DNA from: Bacteroidales bacterium
Lineage (GTDB): Bacteria > Bacteroidota > Bacteroidia > Bacteroidales > UBA7332
Reading direction: 5' to 3'
Length of the DNA stretch: 64,000 bases
Assembly: GCA_028687995.1 (NCBI GenBank)
Contig: JAQTZA010000003.1
Location: 214,211-278,210 of the forward strand
This document shows, one piece after another, positions 46,306 to 56,300 of this stretch. Each line of letters opens with the position of its first letter. Within the stretch, counting starts at the first letter, position 1. The notes beneath the pieces are model-generated. The model had not been told where the DNA came from and ran no database searches. It worked only from the letters and a program-made list of their open reading frames with translations. The position numbers and the translations under genes are program-made.

Positions 46306-47121
46306 TCACTCAAATGTTATTGGTAATTTAAATTTAGTTCTAACTGCTTTTCCTCGTTGAAAAGCGGGTATCCAGTCAGGTAGTAATTTCAAAACTCTCA
46401 CAGCTTCTTCTTCACAACCATAGCCAAGCGACTTTATAATTTTAAAATTTGAAGTAGATCCGTCTTCTGTAATTGTAAATTCAACAATTACTTGTCCTTT
46501 TATATTATTTTTTAGAGCCTCGTTTGGATACTGAATGTATGCACTAATGAATTGTCCCAAGGCTTGCATGCCATTTGGAAAATAAGGCTTTTCTTCAACC
46601 ACTGTTAATACATCTTCTTTATTATTTAATGAAAGAGATTTTGAAATTAACGAATAAATATAAGGATAGTCACTCTTCCTAATGTATTGACTAACATTGA
46701 AGTTTTCTTTTCTCAACAAACAAATTTCAAGTGAGTCGATAGTCTTATTTGGTTTAATCTTCTTACCGCTAAAGTCAATCAATAGGGGTTTCTTCGTACT
46801 TATTACCCATTTTCCTGATTTTAAATCATTTAAATATTGACCCTTAATTTTTAACCCTCCATTTTGATAGGTAACTTTTATCACACCATCTTTGTATCCT
46901 TTTAAGTCATAGTTTAATGTTTCCATCATTGTGTCGTTCATCCAAAAATCATTTACTTCTCCAATGAATTTATTTAAAACTGTGTCCACTTTTGCAACTC
47001 GATAATGTGTAGCAAGGTCTCTCATCGTGATATCACCATTGTCGTCATAATAGATTGTCACTTGAGAGTAAGTCAGTGTTGAAAAGAATAATAGTGTTGC
47101 AATGATTGTTATTTGTCTCAT
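46306..47121 (-). CDS. Periplasmic protein with TonB C-terminal domain
   Basis: 271 residues with a signal peptide (MRQITIIATLLFFSTLTYS). The middle resembles a MORN-like antitoxin-type segment (YDLKGYKDGVIKVTYQNGGLKIKGQYLNDLKSGKWV). The C-terminal ~85 residues are a TonB_C domain: FPNGMQALGQFISAYIQYPNEAL, GQVIVEFTITEDGSTSNFKIIKSLGYGCEEEAVRVLK. It lacks the transmembrane anchor and Pro-rich linker of true TonB, so it is not the energy transducer; such proteins are common and of unknown role in Bacteroidetes. Compositionally AT-rich, in a small accessory insertion with the next gene. Confidence 0.75.
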   Translation of the reverse strand: MRQITIIATLLFFSTLTYSQVTIYYDDNGDITMRDLATHYRVAKVDTVLNKFIGEVNDFWMNDTMMETLNYDLKGYKDGVIKVTYQNGGLKIKGQYLNDLKSGKWVISTKKPLLIDFSGKKIKPNKTIDSLEICLLRKENFNVSQYIRKSDYPYIYSLISKSLSLNNKEDVLTVVEEKPYFPNGMQALGQFISAYIQYPNEALKNNIKGQVIVEFTITEDGSTSNFKIIKSLGYGCEEEAVRVLKLLPDWIPAFQRGKAVRTKFKLPITFE

Positions 47122-47157
47122 ATTTTGTATTATTTATCTGATCATGTTGTAGCGCAT

Positions 47158-47685
47158 TTATTTTAAATTCAGATTAATAATAGTAAGTTTTCCTAAAATA
47201 ATTGATAGTTCAGACCTTTTTTCATTGTCCTTTAGTCCAAAAATTGGAACTAGTTTCTCAATTAAATCGTCATCACTGTCTTGAGATATAATCAATTGAA
47301 AATTAATTTTTTCAATATTTTGATACTCTTGATGGTATGAGGTAGTCATATAGTGTCTAATTATTTCTAATCTCCAATTTTCTTCCATCTGTCCTAATTC
47401 CTCAATTATTATGAGTATGCTATGTGTTTTTTCAGTCCAATTTAAATGAAAGTCCCAAACTTGATTCCTTGTCCATTTATTAGGATTTTGCTCTTTCCAA
47501 TTCGTTGGAATAAAAGGAAACAATTTTCTTACTTGCTCAATATATTTATCAAAAGTCTGAATGTTTGGTTGAAATCTATAGATAATCTTGTTGGTATCTT
47601 TCACCAATTCATTTATATATTTATGTCTATCGTTGAAATTTTCACCAATAATCAGTAAATGCTTATTGTTTAAATCCTTAATCAT
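47158..47685 (-). CDS. Hypothetical protein resembling a degenerate AAA/P-loop fold
   Basis: 175 residues. I do not recognise the family. HLLIIGENFNDRHKYINEL sits where a Walker A loop would be but lacks GK[ST]; HSILIIIEELGQMEENW looks like a Walker B strand with EE, followed by LEIIRHYMTTSYHQEYQ and FQLIISQDS, in the order of an AAA sensor-1 strand. No signal peptide. Low GC, 36 bp upstream of the TonB-like gene. If the comparison is right it would not hydrolyse ATP. Confidence 0.45.
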   Translation of the reverse strand: MIKDLNNKHLLIIGENFNDRHKYINELVKDTNKIIYRFQPNIQTFDKYIEQVRKLFPFIPTNWKEQNPNKWTRNQVWDFHLNWTEKTHSILIIIEELGQMEENWRLEIIRHYMTTSYHQEYQNIEKINFQLIISQDSDDDLIEKLVPIFGLKDNEKRSELSIILGKLTIINLNLK

Positions 47686-47935
47686 TCGATTTTTAACTAT
47701 ATGTTAGTTTTTTTGTTAATTACTGCTAACGTTGTGTTTACGCAACTGCAAATATAAAACATTCGTAAACGCAATACCTAAAATACTGAAAATATTTTAA
47801 TAAGTAAGCTCTTCTCGTGAACTGTTAAATGGTTTTAGCTTCAACTTATATTGAATTCGTAATCATCCCCATAGTTTAGAAAAGAAATAAGTTTTTTTGA
47901 CGACTATGAATTCTTCCTATTCGGCTGAAATTTAT

Positions 47936-47943
47936 TACCTTTG
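47936..47943 (+). promoter_or_regulatory. -7 element before the DUF1599 gene
   Basis: TACCTTTG fits TAnnTTTG and lies 33 bp before the ATG at 47976. Likely promoter of the DUF1599-DoxX-tpiA run. Confidence 0.5.
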
Positions 47944-47975
47944 CAACGTTTTTTTAACGATTTCTGACCCGACTT

Positions 47976-48521
47976 ATGGAAGCAACCGTACAGCAATTTG
48001 AACATGTGATATCAATCTGCCGCTCACTTTTCAATAAGAAAATGAGAGATTATGGCAGATCGTGGCGAATTATGCGTCCGGAGTCTGTCACCGATCAGAT
48101 TTTCATCAAAGCCAACCGCATTCGCAGCATCGAAATCAAAGGAATGTCGCAGATCGAAGACGATATTCGCTCCGAATACATCGGCATTGTCAACTACGGA
48201 ATCATTGGCATCATTCAGTTGGAGTTGGGCTATGGCGAAAACGAAGATGTATCTGACGACGAGGCGCTTGCCCTCTACGACAAATACATGACCATCACCA
48301 AAGAGTTGATGTATAAGAAAAATCACGACTACGACGAAGCGTGGCGTAGCATGCGCATCACCTCTTACACCGATTTGATTTTGATGAAAATCAACCGCAC
48401 AAAACAGATTGAAAACAACAAAGGTCAAACAATTGTATCGGAAGGCATCGATGCCAACTACATGGATATGATCAACTATTCGTTGTTTGCATTGATAAAA
48501 ATTGAATTTCCCGAAAATTAA
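47976..48521 (+). CDS. DUF1599 protein (nucleotide-modification-associated domain), internal duplication
   Basis: 181 residues made of two similar ~85-residue halves: CRSLFNKKMRDYGRSWRIMRPESVTDQIFIKANRIRSIE near 14 and TKELMYKKNHDYDEAWRSMRITSYTDLILMKINRTKQIE near 107, each followed by a helix with D-IRSEYIGIVNYGIIGIIQLE or DANYMDMINYSLFALIKIE. DUF1599 proteins are helical and widespread in Bacteroidetes; a link to nucleotide modification has been proposed by others but the biochemical role is unknown. It starts the conserved block with the DoxX-like gene (5-bp gap). Confidence 0.85.
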   Translation: MEATVQQFEHVISICRSLFNKKMRDYGRSWRIMRPESVTDQIFIKANRIRSIEIKGMSQIEDDIRSEYIGIVNYGIIGIIQLELGYGENEDVSDDEALALYDKYMTITKELMYKKNHDYDEAWRSMRITSYTDLILMKINRTKQIENNKGQTIVSEGIDANYMDMINYSLFALIKIEFPEN

Positions 48522-48526
48522 CAAAC

Positions 48527-49837
48527 ATGCAACTGCTAAAAACCTCACTGATTTGGATTAGTCGCTTGTTGATTGGATTTACATTTATCTTCTCAGGATT
48601 TGTAAAATCGATTGACCCTGTTGGCACTTCCATCAAATTTGGTGACTATTTTGCAGCCATGCACCTCGAATATTTGGGTCCTTATGCCTTGATGTTTGCC
48701 TTTTTGCTCTCAGCCGTTGAATTTCTGTTGGGTGTCAACATACTTCTTTCGCTGAGTCCTCGCCAATCGTCGTATTACGTGCTTTTGATGATGGCGTTGA
48801 TGACCCCGCTCACGCTCTATTTGGCACTTGCCAATCCAGTGAGCGATTGTGGCTGCTTTGGCGATGCGCTCAAACTCACCAATTGGGAAACATTCTCTAA
48901 AAACGTTGTGCTATTGGCAGCTGCTGTGTTTTATTTCATTCAACGAAAAAATATACCACACCTTTATCACCACAAAATTCATTGGTTGCCTTCTATTTTG
49001 GCATTTGTATTTAGCCTTTTTGTATCGTACGAAAACTACAGTCACCTGCCGCACATCGATTTCATGCCGTATAAAATTGGTACAAACATCAACGAAGGAA
49101 TGAAAATTCCAGAAGGAGCACCAACCGATAAATACGAGACAACATTCATTTATCAAAAAGGGAATGAGAAAAAGGAGTTTACCCTTCAGAATTACCCTGC
49201 TAACGACCCATCTTGGATCTTTGTGGAGCAAAAATCGGTATTGATTTCGAAAGGATACGAACCTCCGATTCACGATTTCACCATCACGATGCGCGAAACT
49301 GGAGAGGAAATCACCGATATTGTGTTACAAGACACTTCGTTCACATTTCTGCTAATTGCCCCCAAATTGAATAAAGCATCGGATGCTCACATCGATCAAA
49401 TAAACGATCTGTACGATTTTGCCAAAGAGAATAATTATCCATTCTATGCGCTGACAGCTTCTACTGATGATGAGATAAACGACTGGATCAACGGAACAGC
49501 TTCCGATTATCCTTTTTGTTTCACAGACGAAACAACGTTGAAAACCATCATTCGTGCCAATCCTGGTTTGGTATTATTGAAAAACGGCGTTGTTGTTGGT
49601 AAGTGGAATTCGGTAGATATACCCAATGAGCAAGAGATGAATATTTATCTCCAAAAAGTAGATTTAAAATCGATTGCTAACGATCTCAAGCACGAGCGAA
49701 ATGCGATGTGGACGATTTTTATCGCCATTGTTTTGTCGTTAGGTTTTTTACTTCTATTGGAAAAAGTAACCCTATTTGTATTAAAATTTCTGAGAAAATA
49801 TAGATCAGAAGAAAATAAAACTATCACAAACAATTAA
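48527..49837 (+). CDS. DoxX/MauE-like membrane protein with thioredoxin-like domain (BT_3928 family)
   Basis: 436 residues. The N-terminal half has four or five membrane helices with ISRLLIGFTFIFSGFVKSIDP and the CxCFG motif NPVSDCGCFGDALKLTNWETF near residue 104, as in MauE/DoxX proteins. The periplasmic part has FTFLLIAPKLNKASDAHIDQINDLYDFAKE, a thioredoxin-like strand order lacking CxxC, and a C-terminal helix (TIFIAIVLSLGFLLLLE) returns to the membrane. Role in redox or respiration assumed from the family; not known. Gaps of 5 and 6 bp tie it to its neighbours. Confidence 0.82.
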   Translation: MQLLKTSLIWISRLLIGFTFIFSGFVKSIDPVGTSIKFGDYFAAMHLEYLGPYALMFAFLLSAVEFLLGVNILLSLSPRQSSYYVLLMMALMTPLTLYLALANPVSDCGCFGDALKLTNWETFSKNVVLLAAAVFYFIQRKNIPHLYHHKIHWLPSILAFVFSLFVSYENYSHLPHIDFMPYKIGTNINEGMKIPEGAPTDKYETTFIYQKGNEKKEFTLQNYPANDPSWIFVEQKSVLISKGYEPPIHDFTITMRETGEEITDIVLQDTSFTFLLIAPKLNKASDAHIDQINDLYDFAKENNYPFYALTASTDDEINDWINGTASDYPFCFTDETTLKTIIRANPGLVLLKNGVVVGKWNSVDIPNEQEMNIYLQKVDLKSIANDLKHERNAMWTIFIAIVLSLGFLLLLEKVTLFVLKFLRKYRSEENKTITNN

Positions 49838-49843
49838 ATTATT

Positions 49844-50602
49844 ATGAGAAAAAAGATTGTAGCCGGAAACTGGAAAATGAACAAAACCTTGCAAGAAGGT
49901 TTGGAATTGGCAAAAGAATTGGATGCTGCTTTGGCAGGAAAAGCAATTAACTGCGATGTCGTAATTGGTACCCCATTTATTCACCTTGCAAGTGTTGCTT
50001 CAGCTATCGACACAACCAAAATTGGTGTTGCTTCACAAAACTGCGCTGATAAAGTATCAGGTGCTTACACCGGAGAAATTTCTGCCTCAATGGTTGCTTC
50101 TACAGGTGCAAAATATGTAATCTTGGGTCACTCTGAGCGTCGTGCATATTATGGCGAAACAACTGCTATTTTGAAAGAAAAAACAGAATTGGTGTTGGCA
50201 AATGGCTTGACCCCAATTTTCTGTATCGGAGAGGTGCTCGAAGAGAGAGAAGCAGGCATTCAAAATCAAATCGTGAAAAATCAAATCGAAGAGTCGTTAT
50301 TTGGACTTTCTGCAGAAGATTTTGGTAAAATAGTGTTGGCTTACGAACCCGTTTGGGCAATCGGAACAGGTAAAACTGCTACTGCTGCACAAGCACAAGA
50401 GATTCACGAATACATCCGCAGCGTAGTTGCTGGCAAATACGGTAAAGAAGTTGCTGATAACTGTTCAATCCTTTACGGAGGCAGCTGCAACGGCGCAAAT
50501 GCAAAAGAGTTATTCGCTAATCCAGATGTGGATGGTGGTTTGATCGGTGGTGCTGCATTGACAGTAGCCGCATTTATGCCAATCATCGAAGCTTGGGGAT
50601 AA
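49844..50602 (+). CDS. tpiA: Triosephosphate isomerase
   Basis: 252 residues, canonical length. It interconverts dihydroxyacetone phosphate and glyceraldehyde-3-phosphate. [13 protein letters not shown] (Lys13) at residue 6, [15 protein letters not shown] (catalytic His) near 92, [23 protein letters not shown] (catalytic Glu and loop 6) near 166, and the C-terminal [24 protein letters not shown]. Third gene of the conserved block. Confidence 0.97.
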   Translation: MRKKIVAGNWKMNKTLQEGLELAKELDAALAGKAINCDVVIGTPFIHLASVASAIDTTKIGVASQNCADKVSGAYTGEISASMVASTGAKYVILGHSERRAYYGETTAILKEKTELVLANGLTPIFCIGEVLEEREAGIQNQIVKNQIEESLFGLSAEDFGKIVLAYEPVWAIGTGKTATAAQAQEIHEYIRSVVAGKYGKEVADNCSILYGGSCNGANAKELFANPDVDGGLIGGAALTVAAFMPIIEAWG

Positions 50603-50614
50603 TTATTCCAAAAA

Positions 50615-50665
50615 CAAGGAACACGGAGTTGAGGTTGAACTGACCGACTCCGCGTTTTGTTTCTA
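50615..50665 (+). terminator. Stem-loop after tpiA
   Basis: AACACGGAGT (about 50619-50628) can pair with ACTCCGCGTT (50646-50655) with one mismatch, followed by TTGTTT. The stem is near perfect and the loop is long; read-through into the SPOR gene is possible. Confidence 0.5.
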
Positions 50666-50712
50666 CTACAAAATATCGCTTCCCATTGATCTGAAATCAA
50701 TAAGTTATTATT

Positions 50713-51189
50713 ATGAAGAAAATATTGACGATCCTATTTTTAGCTTTGCAAATGGGAGTGTTTGCAAATACGTTGGTTTCAGATTCAGCCACCACCATTG
50801 TGCAATCGCTCGAAAATGAAGAGATTGGCAAAGGAAAGGTGAAAATTTATCAAGATTCCCGAATCGAAAATTTGTTAGGTCGACGCAAGGAGGTATCGGA
50901 TGCTACACAAAACTTCACTATTGGTAAAGGTTTTCGAGTGCAGATTTTCTCTGGAAATAATCAAAAAACGGCCAAAAAAGAGGCGTTCGACCGAGATGCT
51001 ATTATCAAACGCGATATGCCAGATTTAGAAACCTACATCACCTTCAAATCTCCTTTTTGGAGATTGCGAGCAGGTAATTTCCGCACGTATGAAGAGGCTT
51101 ATTTAATCCTTCGAAAAATAAAAGAGCTTTTTCCTCAATATGGAAAAGAGACTTACATCATAAAAGAAGATATCAAGCTTTACCATTAA
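50713..51189 (+). CDS. SPOR-domain secreted protein
   Basis: 158 residues: signal peptide ([18 protein letters not shown]), a short linker, and a C-terminal SPOR fold ([56 protein letters not shown]). SPOR domains bind septal peptidoglycan lacking stem peptides, so a division or envelope role is likely; here with no membrane anchor. Sits between tpiA and folE, an order I recall from other Bacteroidales. Confidence 0.85.
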   Translation: MKKILTILFLALQMGVFANTLVSDSATTIVQSLENEEIGKGKVKIYQDSRIENLLGRRKEVSDATQNFTIGKGFRVQIFSGNNQKTAKKEAFDRDAIIKRDMPDLETYITFKSPFWRLRAGNFRTYEEAYLILRKIKELFPQYGKETYIIKEDIKLYH

Positions 51190-51205
51190 TTTTATCCCGC
51201 AACAG

Positions 51206-51802
51206 ATGGATTATCATCAAAATACATTTCCGGTAGATGAAAAAGTAAGCGAAGAGATTGCGCTTCATTATCAGAAAATTCTACAACTATTGGGCGAAGA
51301 TGCACAACGAGAAGGGTTGACAAAAACCCCAGAGCGTGTAGCTAAATCCCTTCAATTTCTGACACAAGGTTATCACACCGATCCAAAAGAGATCATCAAA
51401 AGCGCGATGTTTCAAGAAGATTATCGTCAAATGGTAATCGTAAAAGACATAGACCTATTTTCGATGTGCGAGCACCACATGTTGCCATTCTTCGGCAAAG
51501 CGCATGTTGCCTACATTCCTAATCACTATATTACCGGATTGAGCAAAATCGCCCGAGTGGTGGATGTTTTTTCGCGTCGATTGCAAATTCAGGAGCGACT
51601 CACTACTCAAATAAAAGAGTGTATTCAAGAGACGCTCAATCCGTTAGGAGTAATGGTTGTTATCGAAGCGACTCACATGTGCATGCAGATGCGTGGTGTT
51701 CAGAAGCAGAATTCAATCACGACAACATCTGATTTTACAGGAATTTTTCAACAAGCTAAAACACGAGAAGAGTTTATATCCCTTATTCGTTCCAGTAAAT
51801 AG
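51206..51802 (+). CDS. folE: GTP cyclohydrolase I
   Basis: 198 residues. It converts GTP to 7,8-dihydroneopterin triphosphate in folate and pterin synthesis. Key sites: [22 protein letters not shown], zinc-binding Cys/His in [20 protein letters not shown] near 90, and second Cys in [22 protein letters not shown] near 158, with [23 protein letters not shown] between. Full length, zinc-dependent type IA. Confidence 0.96.
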   Translation: MDYHQNTFPVDEKVSEEIALHYQKILQLLGEDAQREGLTKTPERVAKSLQFLTQGYHTDPKEIIKSAMFQEDYRQMVIVKDIDLFSMCEHHMLPFFGKAHVAYIPNHYITGLSKIARVVDVFSRRLQIQERLTTQIKECIQETLNPLGVMVVIEATHMCMQMRGVQKQNSITTTSDFTGIFQQAKTREEFISLIRSSK

Positions 51803-51813
51803 AACTTTATTTT

Positions 51814-51849
51814 ATGCGTTTATCACTAAAATGATGAACGCATTTTATT
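51814..51849 (+). terminator. Terminator of folE
   Basis: A 12-bp stem with one T-G pair (51814-51825 with 51832-51843), loop CTAAAA, is followed by TTTATTT. Confidence 0.8.
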
Positions 51850-51865
51850 TATAAAATATAAACAT

Positions 51866-51873
51866 TACTTTTG
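51866..51873 (+). promoter_or_regulatory. -7 element of the DUF6588 gene
   Basis: TACTTTTG fits TAnnTTTG, 42 bp before the ATG at 51916. Confidence 0.45.
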
Positions 51874-51915
51874 TTTTTCTGTTTATAACACTATAACAAT
51901 TTAATTTTTAATAAA

Positions 51916-53031
51916 ATGAAAAAACGAATTTACATTGCACTCGCTTCTTCAGCGATGTTGTTGGCTTCATTTACGGCTTCTGCGCAAGAAGATATTTCGC
52001 AAATATTCAAAGCAGGAATTAACGATGTTGGCTATTTGGCTCAAGAATACATGAAGCCTGCAGGTGCTGGCTTTGCTGCTGGATTGGGTGCAAATTGGTA
52101 TAATACCGCTGCAACGCACAGTGTGCTTGGTTTTGATTTGACATTTGGGACGAGTGTTGCGTTTGTTCCTACTTCAAATCAGTCGTTTAGTCTTTCTGGA
52201 TTAACAAATTTAACACCTAATGCAGGCGTAACAACTGCACCAACATTTGGAGGTAGTGGAGATGGAGTTCTTTTGAAATTAGTGCAACCAGCAACAATTA
52301 TGGGTGTTCCTAATCCAAAAGCTGGTCAGGTTATCACACAATTCACTACTCCAGGTGGAATTTCAAAATACATTCCTTCTGCCAATGTTCAACTTTGCCT
52401 TGGTTTACCTTTGGGAACAGACGTTACGGTTAGATATACACCAGATGTGACGGTGAAAGGGATGAATGCTGGTCTTTGGGGCGTTGGTATCAAACACAAT
52501 GTAAAACAATGGATTCCGGTTGTTAATCTTTTGCCTTTTGATGCTTCTGTTATGGTTGCATATACCAAATTCAAACTAAACTATGCATTTGAATCGCAGT
52601 TGGACTATACTGCATTGGTAAACGACCCCAACACAATAAAAGCACCTGCTCAAAACTTGAGTGCTGGTCAAGGATTCACGATGGAAGCAGATGCTTTGAT
52701 GGCTAATTTTATTGTTTCTAAAAGCTTGTTGTTTTTCACGCCTTATGTGGGTGTGGGTGTAACTCGTACTAATTTCAATCTCTCATTTGATGGAGTTTAT
52801 CCATTGTTGGGTGCGCCGATTACTACGCCTGGAGCAGACTTCGGAAAATTTACCGTTGATTATTATCCAAATGCTACTACAGCTTTACCAAAAGTGACCT
52901 ACAGTGAAGTAATGCCCGGGGCTACCGTAGGTTTCAGGTTGAAACTATTTTTTATTACCGCTCTTCATGCACAATACACTTTCCAAAAATATCCAACCGC
53001 ATCTGTCGGTTTTGGAATTAATTTCAGATAA
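51916..53031 (+). CDS. DUF6588-type outer-membrane beta-barrel protein
   Basis: 371 residues with signal peptide (MKKRIYIALASSAMLLASFTASA). The rest is aromatic- and Gly-rich beta sequence with alternating strands and a terminal TVGFRLKLFFITALHAQYTFQK, YPTASVGFGINFR ending in Phe-Arg, as in outer-membrane barrels. FKAGINDVGYLAQEYMKPAGAGFAAGLGANWYNT at the mature N-terminus is the mark I associate with DUF6588, a Bacteroidetes family of unknown function. Single gene flanked by terminators. Confidence 0.72.
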   Translation: MKKRIYIALASSAMLLASFTASAQEDISQIFKAGINDVGYLAQEYMKPAGAGFAAGLGANWYNTAATHSVLGFDLTFGTSVAFVPTSNQSFSLSGLTNLTPNAGVTTAPTFGGSGDGVLLKLVQPATIMGVPNPKAGQVITQFTTPGGISKYIPSANVQLCLGLPLGTDVTVRYTPDVTVKGMNAGLWGVGIKHNVKQWIPVVNLLPFDASVMVAYTKFKLNYAFESQLDYTALVNDPNTIKAPAQNLSAGQGFTMEADALMANFIVSKSLLFFTPYVGVGVTRTNFNLSFDGVYPLLGAPITTPGADFGKFTVDYYPNATTALPKVTYSEVMPGATVGFRLKLFFITALHAQYTFQKYPTASVGFGINFR

Positions 53032-53053
53032 ATTCAGTTTATTAAATAGAGTA

Positions 53054-53086
53054 GGGGTAATGCCATTTTGGTTTTACCCCTTTTTT
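53054..53086 (+). terminator. Terminator of the DUF6588 gene
   Basis: GGGGTAA (53054-53060) pairs with TTACCCC (53074-53080), followed by TTTTTT. Confidence 0.85.
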
Positions 53087-53247
53087 ATTATCAGTCAAAT
53101 GATTAACAATTTTGACTGTTGTTAAAATTAAGAATCAATCAATTAAAAACATTAAAATCAACATGTTTCCTTTTGCTATTATATCTTACCATTCACTATC
53201 TAAAAGTGAGTCAATCAACTAATTAAAGGAAAAAATGCAATTTTCAA

Positions 53248-53279
53248 TTGGCGAAATCGGTCGAAAATGCGTATCTTTG
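53248..53279 (+). promoter_or_regulatory. Promoter of the fused carAB gene
   Basis: TTG (53248-53250), a 21-bp spacer and TATCTTTG (53272-53279) match the Bacteroidetes promoter pattern; the start codon is 37 bp further. Confidence 0.55.
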
Positions 53280-53316
53280 CTCGATTTTTTAAATAACAGA
53301 GTAAGTTTATACATAG

Positions 53317-56300
53317 ATGCGTAAAGAAAAGCCTGTTTCGCTTGTATTAGAGAATGGAGTAGTCTTCCACGGTAAATCATTTGGGTACGAAAAACCCGTT
53401 GCCGGAGAAGTTGTTTTTAACACAGCCATGGTGGGATATCCCGAAAGCTTAACCGACCCCTCTTATTCGGGTCAGATTTTGGTTTCGACATTCCCGTTAG
53501 TTGGCAATTACGGAGTTCCGGAAGGAAAAATAGTTGACGGCTTATCCGCTTTCTTTGAATCAGAAAAAATTCAGGTAAGCGGATTTATTATATCAGATTA
53601 CTCACACGAATACAGCCACTGGAATGCCTCGAAAAGCCTGAGTGAATGGCTAATCGAAAACAAAATTCCAGGAATCTACGGTATCGACACCCGCGAACTC
53701 ACCAAAACTATTCGCGAAAAGGGAGTTATGTTGGGCAAAATCGTCTTCGAAGACGAGAATGAAATTGAATTCCACAATCCTGACGACGAAAATCAAATTG
53801 CAAAAGTGAGCTGCACCGAGGTGATCACCTACGGAAACGGCAGCAAAAAAGTGGTTTTGGTCGATTGCGGCGTCAAACAAAATATCATCCGTTGCCTCCA
53901 AAAACGTGACACGACAGTGATTCGCGTACCATGGGATTACGACTTTAACCAATTGGAATTCGATGGTCTTTTCATCTCAAATGGTCCAGGAAATCCTGAC
54001 TATTGCGAAACGACCGTGCAGAATATCCGCAAATTTATGGAAACGGGCAAACCGATTTTCGGAATTTGCATGGGTAATCAACTCCTCTCGAAAGCGGGTG
54101 GAGCGAAGACCTACAAACTGAAATATGGTCACCGCAGCCACAATCAGCCTGTGCAATTGGCTGGCACGCAACGCGCATTTATCACTTCTCAAAATCACGG
54201 TTTTGCCGTTGATAATAATACTCTGAGCGCCGATTGGGAACCGCTGTTCGTAAATATGAACGACGGAACCAATGAAGGTATTCGCCACAAAACGAATCCC
54301 TGGTTCTCAGCACAATTCCACCCCGAAGCTGCTTCGGGACCCACCGATACAGAATTCCTTTTCGACGTATTCATCAAAACAATGGATAGCTTCAAAAAGC
54401 CAATCGTAACGATGATCGAAGACGAAATGGATGCTCGTTTGGTGTATAAACAAGAATACAAAGGCGTTGAAAAAGGCGAAATTAAGAAAGTGCTTGTACT
54501 TGGTTCGGGTGCACTGAAAATTGGTGAAGCGGGTGAATTCGACTACTCAGGCTCTCAAGCGTTGAAAGCGTTGAAAGAGGAGGGAATCGAAACCGTGCTT
54601 ATCAACCCAAACATCGCTACCGTTCAAACATCGGAAGGCATTGCAGACAAAGTTTACTTCCTGCCTGTCACACCCGATTTTGTGGAGCGTGTAATCGAAA
54701 AAGAGCGCCCAGATGGTGTATTCCTTTCATTCGGTGGACAAACTGCACTGAACTGCGGTGTAGCACTTTACAGAGATAAGATTTTTGAAAAATATGGTGT
54801 TCGAGTTCTCGGAACGCCAGTTCAGTCGATTATCGACACCGAAGACCGCGAGATTTTCAACCAAAAATTGTCAGAAATTGACGTCAAATACATCAAAAGT
54901 GAAGCCGTTACCAATTTCGAAGATGCAAAACGTGCTGCAAACGAACTCGGCTATCCGGTGATTGTGCGTGCGGCTTACGCACTCGGCGGACTAGGTTCTG
55001 GGTTCTGCGATAACGACGCTGAACTCGAAACGTTGGTCGAAAAAGCTTTTGCTTATTCAAATCAGGTTTTGGTCGAAAAATCGCTGAAAGGCTGGAAAGA
55101 GATTGAGTACGAGGTAGTTCGCGACCGTTACGACAATTGTATCACGGTTTGTAATATGGAAAACTTCGACCCGCTAGGAATTCACACTGGCGAAAGTATC
55201 GTAGTTGCCCCATCACAAACGCTGACCAACAGCGAATACCATAAACTGCGTGAACTCGCTATCCGCATTATCCGCCACATCGGCATTGTGGGCGAATGTA
55301 ACGTTCAATACGCGTTCGACACCGAATCGGAAGATTACCGCGTAATCGAGGTAAATGCTCGTTTGAGCCGCTCTTCAGCATTAGCATCAAAAGCGACTGG
55401 TTATCCGTTGGCATTCGTGGCTGCTAAACTTGGTTTGGGCTACGGACTTCCAGAATTGAAAAACTCAGTAACCAAAAATACATCGGCATTCTTCGAACCT
55501 GCACTCGACTACATCGTATGCAAAATTCCACGTTGGGATTTGGGTAAATTCCAAGGCGTGAGTCGCCAATTGGGATCGAGTATGAAGTCGGTAGGGGAAA
55601 TTATGGCTATCGGACGCACATTCGAAGAAGTTATCCAGAAAGGAATCCGAATGATTGGCCTCGGAATGCACGGTTTCGTTGCGAACAAAGAGCTATTTGT
55701 CAATGATTTAGACAAAGCGCTGAACGAGCCAACTGACCACCGCATTTTCTACTTGGCGCAAGCTTTAGAAAGTGGCTACACGGTAGATCGCCTACACGAA
55801 CTGACCAAAATTGACCGCTGGTTCCTCCACAAATTGGACCGCATCAAACAAATCGAGAAAGAATTGGCTGGCGTTAGTTCGCTCGAAACACTTTCTGACG
55901 AATTACTGAAAGTAGCAAAAATAGCCGGCTTCTCCGATTTTCAGGTGACTCGTCTCGTGACCAAATGCCACAATGACGATATCGACGACCAAATAAAATT
56001 AACTCGTGCACACCGCAAAAGCCGCGGAATTGTTCCGGTAGTGAAGCAAATCGACACGCTGGCAGCGGAATATCCTGCACAAACCAACTACTTATACCTC
56101 ACTTATAGTGGAATAACGGGCGATATGAAATACCTCGGCGACCACCGCTCTGTGGTGGTTTTAGGCTCTGGAGCATACCGCATCGGCTCGTCTGTTGAGT
56201 TCGACTGGTGTGGTGTAAATGCGTTGATGACCATCCGCAAAGAGGGTTATCGTTCGGTAATGATCAACTACAATCCCGAGACGGTTTCGACCGACTACGA

